From positions 4,128,701 to 4,192,700 of the forward strand of contig OZ252146.1 in assembly GCA_965248735.1 (NCBI GenBank): a stretch of DNA of 64,000 nucleotides, in the 5' to 3' direction. Below the pieces are notes generated by a model. That model was not told the origin of the DNA. It worked only from the letters and a program-made list of their open reading frames with translations, and ran no database searches. This document shows positions 52,861 to 60,578 of this stretch, one piece after another (within the stretch, counting starts at the first letter, position 1; each line of letters starts with the position of its first letter). The DNA is from Aldehydirespirator sp965248735 (GTDB taxonomy: Bacteria > Actinomycetota > Acidimicrobiia > Acidimicrobiales > Aldehydirespiratoraceae). The translations under genes were made by a program, and so were the position numbers.

Positions 52861-52921
52861 GGCTGACGGCGGCGGAGCAACCCGCTCCCGTCGCTTGGGC
52901 ACGGTCCTCAGCCGGGCGGGG
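52861..52921 (+). repeat. 61-base TA-region repeat, copy 2
   Basis: About 90% identical to 51368-51428. It covers the end of the Phd-like antitoxin gene, supplying its last codons and stop, and occupies the place where the start of the adjacent RelE-like toxin should be. Confidence 0.75.
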
Positions 52922-53363
52922 CCGGGACCGGATCGCCGGCTGCCTCCAACGGTTCGACGAGGCGACGCGCGAGCCCGGGATCTGCATGTATCTCGGCGGT
53001 GGCCTTCCACTCCCGCACCAGTTGAGCGACCGGCTCGTAGTTGTCCATCGAGACCGCCCCAAGCAGCGTCGGGATGAGCTCCTCGGCGAACAGATCCCGA
53101 TCCTGTTCGGGCAGGAACTCCACCCACGCGAACGCATCTCCCAGCGCCGCGCCCAGCGCCACGGGACTGTGGGCCGCGACGTTGCGCAGCAGCCGCGCGC
53201 AAGCCTCGAAGGCTTCCGAGCGGCTCTCGTGGCGATCCGCCCGGCTCAACCGCAGCGCGGGCGCGTTGCGCCGCCGTAGCAGCACATCACACCCAGTCAA
53301 CTCGACCACCACCTCGTTCGGCCGGCGCAAGAACTCGGAGAACGGGCGCTCGATCAATTCCAT
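52908..53363 (-). CDS. Phd/YefM-like antitoxin (putative)
   Basis: 151 residues. The N-terminus MELIERPFSEFLRRPNEVV ... DVLLRRRNAPALRLSRADR is the Phd-fold pattern (dimer strand and basic recognition part). The helical C-terminus (ALGDAFAWVEFLPEQDRDLF) would wrap the toxin. The final residues PVPAPPG lie in the 61-base repeat, so the original C-terminus may be altered. The following RelE-like toxin is broken, which leaves this an orphan antitoxin. Confidence 0.68.
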   Translation of the reverse strand: MELIERPFSEFLRRPNEVVVELTGCDVLLRRRNAPALRLSRADRHESRSEAFEACARLLRNVAAHSPVALGAALGDAFAWVEFLPEQDRDLFAEELIPTLLGAVSMDNYEPVAQLVREWKATAEIHADPGLARRLVEPLEAAGDPVPAPPG

Positions 53364-53393
53364 ACACGAAAAATAGCTGCGTTACTTCAGAAG

Positions 53394-53477
53394 TCAATCC
53401 CTCTGCTGCCACCCGTGAGGGTGCACCTCGCCAAGCGAGGCCTCGTCTGCGGGTAGCTGTCGGGGGTGTGGCGCTTC
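53394..53477 (-). pseudogene. Remnant of an XRE antitoxin N-terminus
   Basis: The frame EAPHPRQLPADEASLGEV then HPHGWQQRD-stop is clearly related to the start of the antitoxin at 51478-51897 (EAAHPRHLPADEASIGEV PPDAWQ). The start codon has become CAG and only 27 codons remain. A leftover of a second copy of that toxin-antitoxin unit. Confidence 0.65.
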
Positions 53478-53542
53478 CTGCCTACACTCGGCCTCACTCC
53501 GCTGAGGTTTCCGCCCGTGGGCGATAGAGGAGGAGCAGCGAT

Positions 53543-53821
53543 ATGGAGCGCAAGGGTCAGGTAGCCAGGCCCGACGGCAAGCTCGTCGGCCTGTGGGCCA
53601 AGATCGCCGTCTCGCACGCGACGGTCCGCAGCATCAACGACCCGGTCGGGGCCGTCGCCACCGTCGCCGGCATCGACGGGGCGTGGGGTTTCGGCACTTC
53701 CACCGAGCAGGCCCTGCAGGACTTGGAGTCGGTGCTCATTGATTGGGCCACCCTGAAGCTCGAGGACGGCGACGACGACATCCCCAGCATGGAAGGCGTG
53801 CATCTCGCCGTACACAGATGA
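53543..53821 (+). CDS. HicB-like antitoxin
   Basis: 92 residues, AGGAGG site upstream of the ATG. The segment SINDPVGAVATVAGIDGAWGFGTSTEQALQDLESVL (shown in part: GAWGFGTSTEQALQDL) is the degraded RNase-H-like HicB fold. There is no visible C-terminal DNA-binding domain in the remaining ~25 residues. Overlaps the following hicA gene by the ATGA junction, so the pair is translationally coupled. Confidence 0.78.
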   Translation: MERKGQVARPDGKLVGLWAKIAVSHATVRSINDPVGAVATVAGIDGAWGFGTSTEQALQDLESVLIDWATLKLEDGDDDIPSMEGVHLAVHR

Positions 53822-54048
53822 ACCGCAGGCTCGCACCGGTCACGCGGGACGACCTTGTCAAGCGGTTCAGGAGGCTTGGCTGGGACGGCCCAAGACACGG
53901 CGCGAGGCACAGTTTCATGGAGAAGGGGACACGGAAGATCCGCATCCCGAACCCCCATCAGCGCAAGGACATCGGAGTGGGGCTGCTCGCCACGATCCTA
54001 GAGCAGGCCGGGGTGTCCCGCGATGAGTGGCTCGATGCCTCCAGATAA
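53818..54048 (+). CDS. HicA-like toxin
   Basis: 76 residues. dsRBD-like HicA mRNA interferase: VTRDDLVKRFRRLGWDGPRH, catalytic histidine in GARHSFMEKG, then IRIPNPHQRKDIGVGLLATILEQAGVSRDEWL, the standard C-terminal half. The antitoxin-first order is the less common hicBA arrangement. Ends 176 bases before hsdR; the gap contains the hsdR promoter and nothing else recognisable. Confidence 0.88.
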   Translation: MNRRLAPVTRDDLVKRFRRLGWDGPRHGARHSFMEKGTRKIRIPNPHQRKDIGVGLLATILEQAGVSRDEWLDASR

Positions 54049-54224
54049 TGACGTGTGCTGGGACGGTGGCATGCTGGCAGTGTCGCTGTAGGGGCAACGG
54101 ACGACCTCGGCTCGGTTGCGGGAAGAGAACCGGGCGACAGCCTCCTGCCTCGGCGCGGATCATGGCTTGGGAGGCGTGGCTTTAGGATGGGTTGGACATT
54201 GGGGCCGTAGAGGAGGGTGGCGGC

Positions 54225-57200
54225 GTGAGTTCTGTCACCGAGGCGGCGTTCGAGGCGCATATTTCTGGCTGGCTGGTCGAGCACGGCGGGTATCAGCGCG
54301 TGAAGATCGGCAATGTCGGGGACGGGCCGCGGGACTTCGACGCTAAGGCGGGCGTCGACACGGCCGACCTGTTCGAGTTCATCGGTGCGACTCAGGGGCC
54401 CGAGTGGGAGCGACTCGTGGACTCGGCCTATGGCGGCGATCCGAACCGGGCGCAGTCCGGGTTCGTGCAGCGGCTGGCTGCGGAGCTGGACAGGCGGGGC
54501 ACGGTGGATGTGCTGCGCCACGGTGTCGTCGACCGCAACATCACGATCCGGCTGGCGTTCTTCAAGCCCGCCCATGGGCTGACGCCCGAGCTTGCCGCCC
54601 GCTACGAGGCCAACGTGCTGTCGGTGACCCGGCAGCTGCCCTTCGATCCGTCCGGCGGCCGGACTGTCGATCTAGGACTGTTCGTGAACGGGGTGCCGGT
54701 GGCGACCGCCGAACTGAAGAACCCGCTGACGGGCCAGAGCGTCGAGAACGCCGTCGCCCAGTACCGAGCCGACCGTCCGCACAACAACCGGACTCTGGGC
54801 CGGGTGGGCATGGTGCACTTCGCTGTCGATCCGTCCTCGGTGATGATGACCACTCGCCTGGCCGGTGCCCGCACCCGGTTCCTGCCGTTCAACCGGGGCT
54901 GCGATCTCGGTGCGGGCAACCCCCCGAATCCTGACGGGCATCGCACGGCGTACTTGTGGGAGCAGGTGTGGAGCCGCGACGCCTGGATGGACATCCTCGG
55001 ACGCTTCGTTCATGTGGAGAAGCCGTCGAAGGGATCGCGGGCCCGCCCAGAAGTGATCTTCCCAAGGTTCCACCAATGGGACGCCGTGCGGCGCCTGGAG
55101 GCCGACGCCAAAGAGCGCGGAGCGGGCCGCAGCTACCTGGTGCAGCACTCCGCGGGGTCGGGCAAGTCGAACTCGATCGCCTGGCTGGCGCACCGGCTGT
55201 CGTCGCTGCACTCCGCCGACGACGCCAAGGTGTTCGACAAGGTGGTGGTCATCACCGATCGGGTCGTGCTCGACCGACAGCTTCAGGACACCATCAGCCA
55301 GTTCGAGCACGCCGTCGGGGTGGTGCAGCGCATCGACGAGTCCTCCGCTCAGCTCGCTGAGGCGCTGACCGGAGAGCAGGCCCGCATCATCGTGACCACG
55401 CTGCAGAAGTTCCCGTTCATCTTCGACAAGATCGGGTCGCTGCCGGAGCGCGACTACGCGGTGATCGTCGACGAGGCCCACTCTTCACAGACCGGCGACG
55501 CGGCCAAGGAGCTGCGCCGCGCCTTGGGTTCGGCCGAACCCGAGGTTGAGGCCGACGGCGATGTGGAGCCGACCGACGCCGAGACGCTGCTGGCCGAGGC
55601 GGTGGCCGCCCGAGGACGGCAGCCCAACCTGTCGTTCTTCGCGTTCACCGCCACCCCCAAGGGCCGAACCCTGGAACTGTTCGGCGAACTCGGCGCCGGC
55701 GGCCGCCACGAGCCGTTCCATCTGTATCCGATGCGCCAGGCCATCGAGGAGGGCTTCATCTGCGATGTGCTGGCCGGCTACGTCACCTACAGCCGGTACT
55801 ACCACCTGGAGAAGGCGATCCTCGACGACCCCTCCTATGACACCGGCAAGGCCCGCAGCGCGCTGGCCCGATTCGTGACCCTGCACCCCGACAACCTGGC
55901 CCAGAAGGCCGAGATCATCGTCGAGCACTTCCGCACCAAGATCGCCCGACAGGTCGCCGGGCGGGCCAAGGCGATGGTGGTGTGCTCGTCACGACCCCAC
56001 GCGGTGCGCATGTGGCGGGCGCTGCGGAGCTACGCCGCCGACCTGGGCTACGACCTGGGGGTGCTGGTGGCGTTCTCGGGGGAGGTCGAGGGGCTGACCG
56101 AGTCGCGAGCCAACGGCTTCAGCGAATCACAGACGGCCGCGCAGTTCGACACCGACAAGTGGCAGATCATGGTGGTGGCCGAGAAGTTCCAGACGGGCTT
56201 CGACCAGCCCAAGCTGGCCGCAATGTACGTCGACAAGACCCTCACCGGGCTCGCCGCGGTGCAGACCCTGTCGAGGCTCAACCGCATCCACCCCGACAAG
56301 TCCGCCACGTTCGTGATGGATTTCGTGAACGACGCCGAAGAGATCGGCGACGCGTTCGCGGTGTACCACGGCAAGACCGTCGCCCCGCCCACCGACCCCA
56401 ACCTGCTGTTCGACACCCACCACGACCTCGACGGCTTCGGCGTGCTCGACACCGGCGAGATCGAGCGCGCCGCCGCCCTGCTGCTCAGCGACGGCAACCA
56501 CGCCCAGATCGACGCCGCCCTGCAGCCCGCCGTCGACCGCTTCAACGGACTGGAAGTCGAGGACCAGGACGCCTTCCGCGACGCGCTGGGACGGTTCGTG
56601 CGGGTGTACAGGTTCCTGTCGCTGGTCGTGCCGTTCCGCAACCCCGGCCTCGAGCGCGACTACCTGTTCTGCCGGGCGCTGGCCGCGCTGATCCGCGACC
56701 GCGAACACGGCCAGAGCATCGACCTAGGCTCCGAGGTGGAGTTGACCCATCTGCGCCACGAGCTGACCTTCGAGGGCTCGATCGATCTGCCCGGCGGCGA
56801 GGGCGAGGTGACCACCATCTACTCCGGCACCGGCCCGACGGCCGATCCCGACGAGGAGCACCTGTCGCAGATCATCGCTCGCATCAACGAGCGCTTCGGC
56901 ACCGACTGGACCGAAGAGGATCGCCTTATGTTCGAGGCCGCCGCCGGAGACCTGGTGGCCGACGCCGAGGTCCAGAACCAGGCCGTCAACAACGACGAGG
57001 CCACCTTCCGCGACCACGTGTTCCCCGAGCGCTACCTCAAGGCCCTCCTGTCCCGGCGCGACCGCAACAGCAACCTGATCTTCAGCTACCTCGACAACGA
57101 AGAACTCCAAGCCGAAGTCATGGACATCTTCGCCGTGGACGTGCAGAAACGCGCCGCCGTCGCCCGCCAACGGACATGCCCCATAGGCGACCTGCTGGGC

Positions 57201-57695
57201 CCCGACCGCGAATCGCTGTACCTGGAGTACAAGTCCACCCTGCGCTGGGACATCCACCAGCGGCGCAAGGGCGGCGCTCCCGAAGACGCCGCCATCAAGA
57301 CCATCGCAGGATTCGCCAACTCCGACTTCGGCGGTACCCTCCTGATAGGCGTGGCCGACGACGGCTCGGTCCACGGCCTCGAAGACGACTACGCCACGTT
57401 CTCCAAACGAGGCCAGCGAGGCGACCAAGACCTCTGGGGCCAGCACCTGCAGAATCTCATCCGCTCCCGACTCGGCGACGCCGCCATGTCCCTCGTCACC
57501 TGGGAGTTCCACACCATCAACGGAAACCACCTGACCCGTATCAGCATCGCCCCCTCCAGTCACCCCATCCAGGACCGCAAGGGCGGCCAAGACACCTTCT
57601 GGCTCCGAACCCCGACCTCCACCATCCCGATTGCCGACCCCAAGGACAGAGACCAAGTAATCGCCCGCCGCTGGGGCACGACATCCCCGCTGTAG
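54225..57695 (+). CDS. hsdR: Type I restriction endonuclease subunit with C-terminal AlbA_2 domain
   Basis: 1156 residues from the GTG at 54225, which has AGGAGGG 8 bases upstream. N-terminal nuclease domain: VTEAAFEAHISGWLVEHGGY and the ExK strand ATAELKNPLTGQ near 162. Translocase motor: HSAGSGKSNSIAW (~307), VDEAHSSQTGD (~414), SSRPHAVRMWRAL and QTGFDQPKLAAMYVDK. From about residue 990 an extra domain follows: ESLYLEYKSTLRWD, ANSDFGGTLLIGVADDG and TFWLRTPTST, an AlbA_2 (Schlafen-type) module not normally in HsdR. It should cut unmodified DNA with HsdM/HsdS at 38682-41953. Confidence 0.92.
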   Translation: MSSVTEAAFEAHISGWLVEHGGYQRVKIGNVGDGPRDFDAKAGVDTADLFEFIGATQGPEWERLVDSAYGGDPNRAQSGFVQRLAAELDRRGTVDVLRHGVVDRNITIRLAFFKPAHGLTPELAARYEANVLSVTRQLPFDPSGGRTVDLGLFVNGVPVATAELKNPLTGQSVENAVAQYRADRPHNNRTLGRVGMVHFAVDPSSVMMTTRLAGARTRFLPFNRGCDLGAGNPPNPDGHRTAYLWEQVWSRDAWMDILGRFVHVEKPSKGSRARPEVIFPRFHQWDAVRRLEADAKERGAGRSYLVQHSAGSGKSNSIAWLAHRLSSLHSADDAKVFDKVVVITDRVVLDRQLQDTISQFEHAVGVVQRIDESSAQLAEALTGEQARIIVTTLQKFPFIFDKIGSLPERDYAVIVDEAHSSQTGDAAKELRRALGSAEPEVEADGDVEPTDAETLLAEAVAARGRQPNLSFFAFTATPKGRTLELFGELGAGGRHEPFHLYPMRQAIEEGFICDVLAGYVTYSRYYHLEKAILDDPSYDTGKARSALARFVTLHPDNLAQKAEIIVEHFRTKIARQVAGRAKAMVVCSSRPHAVRMWRALRSYAADLGYDLGVLVAFSGEVEGLTESRANGFSESQTAAQFDTDKWQIMVVAEKFQTGFDQPKLAAMYVDKTLTGLAAVQTLSRLNRIHPDKSATFVMDFVNDAEEIGDAFAVYHGKTVAPPTDPNLLFDTHHDLDGFGVLDTGEIERAAALLLSDGNHAQIDAALQPAVDRFNGLEVEDQDAFRDALGRFVRVYRFLSLVVPFRNPGLERDYLFCRALAALIRDREHGQSIDLGSEVELTHLRHELTFEGSIDLPGGEGEVTTIYSGTGPTADPDEEHLSQIIARINERFGTDWTEEDRLMFEAAAGDLVADAEVQNQAVNNDEATFRDHVFPERYLKALLSRRDRNSNLIFSYLDNEELQAEVMDIFAVDVQKRAAVARQRTCPIGDLLGPDRESLYLEYKSTLRWDIHQRRKGGAPEDAAIKTIAGFANSDFGGTLLIGVADDGSVHGLEDDYATFSKRGQRGDQDLWGQHLQNLIRSRLGDAAMSLVTWEFHTINGNHLTRISIAPSSHPIQDRKGGQDTFWLRTPTSTIPIADPKDRDQVIARRWGTTSPL
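54238..54263 (+). repeat. Right border direct repeat inside hsdR start
   Basis: CCGAGGCG-GC-GTTCGAGGCGCATATT, 24 of 26 bases identical to 41963-41988 just after hsdS. The two copies bracket 12.3 kb of defence and toxin-antitoxin genes. Confidence 0.65.
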
Positions 57696-57868
57696 ACAGC
57701 CAACGGCGACATAGGGGCGTGGGCCACCGCCAGGCGAACTGGGCTTGCTGTAGGCCGGACGGGTTGTCTCATCGCAGAAGCAGCGACCCTGGATGCGTAG
57801 CCGCACCGCCGAAACAGCGCTAGACGAGCCACCCTCGATCAGAGCGGCGTCAGCAACACCGAGGCCGG

Positions 57869-58483
57869 ATACAACCCGAGGAGCCGCAACCCGAGGAGCC
57901 GGCTGGAAGCGATGAACAATTCTCGGGCGATGCGCTGCCTGAATCCGTGGTCGAGCAGGTGGAGGTAGGCGAAGGGTCGCCCTATGACCGTGTGTGGATT
58001 GTCGATGATGCCGAGTACGCGGCAACGTCGGCCGCCGCGGCCGATCAGGCCGGAGTGGGGGTGGTGGCAGCCACCGGCGATCTGAGGGCATTGCCGCGAT
58101 CAGCACGGGAGGCGATATCTGCGGCTTCCGAGGTGGAAGTGCTCTCGGATCTCGGCGAAGACGCGGCCTGGCAACTGGAGGTGACCCGCCGCGACGAGGA
58201 GTTGCCTGGTAGCGGCCTGCTCTTGTTCGAGCCGGCTGACGAAAGCCCGGGACGCCGCCTGGTGGCTGCATACGGCCATCCGTCGACAGCGGCTCTCGGT
58301 GTGATGGACGGCCAAGGTTCCCTGGCTGCCAAGTACAACACCTGGAACTCGCTGACCGGCCGGGCCGATGTCGACCGCTTCTACTGGGGGTGGAAGAACT
58401 TCTACGACGAAGACCGCCCGATGGCCACTCCGGAGCAAGTGCTGGAGCTGTCACCCGAGATTGTGTTCGTGTCGTTCCAGTAG
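57869..58483 (+). pseudogene. Fragment of an unknown, possibly secreted, protein
   Basis: An open frame without a proper start: from ~57869 it reads QPEEPQPEEPAGSDEQF (a Pro/Glu linker), then YDRVWIVDDAEYAATSAAAA, WQLEVTRRDEELPGSGLLLF and RRLVAAYGHPSTAALGVMDG, ending VFVSFQ. A GTG at 57947 is the first usable start, but the linker upstream looks coding, so the 5' part is probably lost. The AAYGHPSTAALGV segment resembles a motif I associate with actinobacterial secreted proteins, though I cannot name the family. The 173 bases between hsdR and this frame hold nothing recognisable. Confidence 0.4.
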
Positions 58484-58551
58484 GCCAACGCCTCAGCCGA
58501 CGGCGGGATTCTCGGCTCTTGGTGCCGCCGCCACGAGGCGGTCGTCGGTGA

Positions 58552-58909
58552 CATCTCCTGCCACTGGCGGACCATGCCCAGGTAGGCGTTGTTGAACAGG
58601 GCGACCTTGATGGGGATGCGCTCCATGGACGCGGTGACCAGCTCCTGAGCGGTCATCTGGAAGCAGCCGTCGACGGCCCACACCATCCGGTCCGGCATCC
58701 CGACCTTGGCCCCGATCGCGGCCGGGACGGAGAAGCCCATCGTGCCCAGGCCACCGGAGTTGATCCAGGTGTAGGGATGGTCGAAGCGCCAGTACTGGCT
58801 GGCCCACATCTGGTGCTGGCCCACACCGGAGGTGACGATGGTGTCATCGGGGGTCGAGTCTCTCAGCACCTCCAGCACGTGCTGGGGCTTGAGCAGCTCG
58901 CCCGGCTCG
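58552..58909 (-). pseudogene. Acetolactate synthase large subunit fragment
   Basis: About 95% identical to 62453-62806 of the intact ilvB. Reads LRDSTPDDTIVTSGVGQHQM, INSGGLGTMGFSVPAAIGA and ELVTASMERIPIKVALFNNA. The cofactor motif AVDGDG has lost two codons (AVDGCFQ), so the thiamine-diphosphate/magnesium site is broken. Homology ends on one side at the unknown fragment and on the other at the thiolase fragment. Its divergence from ilvB shows an old paralogue or related-strain copy rather than an assembly echo. Confidence 0.85.
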
Positions 58910-59063
58910 GATCGCTCTGGGCCATCCCTTCGGCATGACCGGGTCGCGCATCATGTGCACCCTGCTCAACGGCCTCGAGGATGCCGACAAGACCATCGGA
59001 TTGGAGTCGATGTGCGTGGGCGGCGGCCAGGGCATGGCCATGATCGTCGAGCGCCTCCACTGA
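58910..59063 (+). pseudogene. Thiolase 3'-terminal fragment
   Basis: Almost identical to the last 154 bases of the thiolase gene (38326-38479), encoding ALGHPFGMTGSRIMCTLLNG to MAMIVERLH-stop. Only a few substitutions. It abuts the opposite-strand ilvB fragment with a GGA/GAT overlap at the join. No promoter or start. Confidence 0.9.
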
Positions 59064-59084
59064 ACCTGGCTGCGCCTGTAGCCG

Positions 59085-59189
59085 CAAGAGGCCGAGCGGA
59101 TAGGCCGCGATTCACCTACGAAATCCGCGGGCGTTAAGCGAGGCCGTGGCCCGAGCGGCCCGTGAGCGCAGCGAACAAGAGCGGGAAAC
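59085..59189 (-). repeat. Dispersed intergenic repeat, copy D (inverted)
   Basis: Full-length copy on the minus strand: TTTCCCGCTCTTGTTCGCTG core, GGCCACGGCCTCGCT, 29 variable bases, then CGGCCTATCCGCTCGGCCTC. Most similar to copy A at 17059-17161. Lies between the thiolase fragment and the M24 peptidase gene. Confidence 0.75.
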
Positions 59190-59238
59190 ACAACCCCTCA
59201 CCGCGAGGCGCTCACCACCAATCCGCGCTCGCCGCAAG

Positions 59239-60384
59239 TCAGACTGCGACCTCTCTGAGGCTGCGGTCGCTGTTGTTGCACCGGTGCGCGCCGTCGGCTT
59301 CGATCACCACGATGTCCTCGAGGCGCATGCCCCACTTGCCCTCGATGTAGATGCCGGGCTCGATGCTGAAGGCGTGGCCGACCTGGACGGGCTCGCGGTT
59401 GAGCTCCGTCACGTAGGGCGGCTCGTGCACCTCCATGCCGATGCCGTGGCCGGTGCGGTGGATGAAGCAGTCACCGTAGCCCGCGTCGCGAATCACCTGG
59501 CGGGCGGCGAGGTCGACACCGGCCAGCGCACGGCCGGGCTGGGCGGCGCGCACCGCCGCCTCCTGGGCCTCGGCCAGCACTGAGTAGGCGTCGCGGACAT
59601 CGTCGGGCACCCGCCCCGTGTAAACGCAGCGCGTCGTGTCGCTGCAATAGCCGCCGGAGCGGCCGCCGAAGTCGAACAGCACCATCTCGTCGGGCTCTAC
59701 CGTCCGCTCGCCGGGATGGTGGTGCGGGCTGGCCGAGTTCGGGCCCGACGCTACGATCACGAATTCAACGGTCTCGTGGCCGACGGCCCGGATCCGCCCG
59801 GCGACGTCGACGGCGATCTCCGCCTCGGAACGGCCCACCAGCGGGACCTCGCCCCGCTGGATCTGTGACGCGACCTGGTCGGCCAGCGCCCCGGCCGCCG
59901 CGATCGACCGGCGCTCGGACGGGCCCTTGATCGACCTGAGCCCGCCGACGGCCTCGGCGAGCGGGACGATTCTCAGCCCGGGCGACGACCGCTGGATGCC
60001 GACCGTGTGCAGAGCCCACAGATCGTCGGACACGACCACATCGCCCTGGGCGGGCAGGATCCCTGCGATCACGTCCACAGGGTCGTCCGTGTCGCCCCAC
60101 CCGACGACGGAGAACACCGGCGGGCGGCGTTGCACCCGCGCCGCCTCCAGTTGGGGCACCACCAGTGACGGCGCCGAATCGGACCCGTCGATCCGAGCCA
60201 CGAAGGCGGTTATTCGCTCCAGCGGCATGGCCTGATAGCCGGTCAGGAACTCGAGGTCGATGCCGCCCCCCAGCACGATCGCCGCCGCGCCCGCGGCGCT
60301 CAACCGAGCGCTGACGTCGCGCCAGCGCTCAAGAAGGACCTCGTCGGACACGTCGCGGTTCGTCACGACCCCATTGTGGTGCAT
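59239..60384 (-). CDS. M24 family metallopeptidase (Xaa-Pro peptidase-like)
   Basis: 381 residues. N-terminal creatinase-like domain, then the pita-bread fold with all five metal ligands in context: FDFGGRSGGYCSDTTRCV (two Asp), HRTGHGIGMEVHEPPY (His), FSIEPGIYI (Glu) and MRLEDIVVI (Glu). Likely an aminopeptidase P/Xaa-Pro dipeptidase. The ATG at 60384 overlaps the end of the truncated dps frame, so the original upstream region has been deleted; a GTG six codons later is an alternative. Confidence 0.9.
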   Translation of the reverse strand: MHHNGVVTNRDVSDEVLLERWRDVSARLSAAGAAAIVLGGGIDLEFLTGYQAMPLERITAFVARIDGSDSAPSLVVPQLEAARVQRRPPVFSVVGWGDTDDPVDVIAGILPAQGDVVVSDDLWALHTVGIQRSSPGLRIVPLAEAVGGLRSIKGPSERRSIAAAGALADQVASQIQRGEVPLVGRSEAEIAVDVAGRIRAVGHETVEFVIVASGPNSASPHHHPGERTVEPDEMVLFDFGGRSGGYCSDTTRCVYTGRVPDDVRDAYSVLAEAQEAAVRAAQPGRALAGVDLAARQVIRDAGYGDCFIHRTGHGIGMEVHEPPYVTELNREPVQVGHAFSIEPGIYIEGKWGMRLEDIVVIEADGAHRCNNSDRSLREVAV

Positions 60385-60413
60385 CCCCGGCGCTGGCGCG
60401 CTTGAGGCGATCG

Positions 60414-60578
60414 TGCCGTGTTGAACATCGGCCCGACCACGTTCCAGTGGTAGTTGTGGGTCTTCAGATACAGCGTGTAGCTGTCGGCGAGCAGCCTCGA
60501 CAGCCCCGCGGCGATGGCGATGCGGTCGGCCTCGTCGATGCCGATATCGATGACGGGCACCCGGCTAGCCCTGTCCAC
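60414..60578 (-). pseudogene. Dps-like ferritin, N-terminal stub
   Basis: 55 codons match the Dps N-terminus: LSRLLADSYTLYLKTHNYHW and NVVGPMFNTA, including the ferroxidase His/Trp region. After 60414 the frame continues with unrelated residues to a stop at 60363, inside the M24 gene's start. The ~100 C-terminal residues that complete the four-helix bundle are gone. Its ATG overlaps the ilvC stop by 14 bases. Confidence 0.75.

Noticed and set aside
55982..57823. 613-codon plus-strand frame overlapping hsdR
   Set aside because: Arg/Pro/His-rich shadow of hsdR in another frame.
58402..58878. Minus-strand frame as a complete short gene
   Set aside because: Its core is an ilvB fragment and its tail is antisense to the unknown fragment; there is no sign of an independent gene.
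58402..59063. Assembly echo explaining the ilvB and thiolase fragments
   Set aside because: The ilvB piece differs by about 5% and by a two-codon loss from the intact gene, so it is not a simple duplicate of the same sequence; long reads would still be useful for the join.
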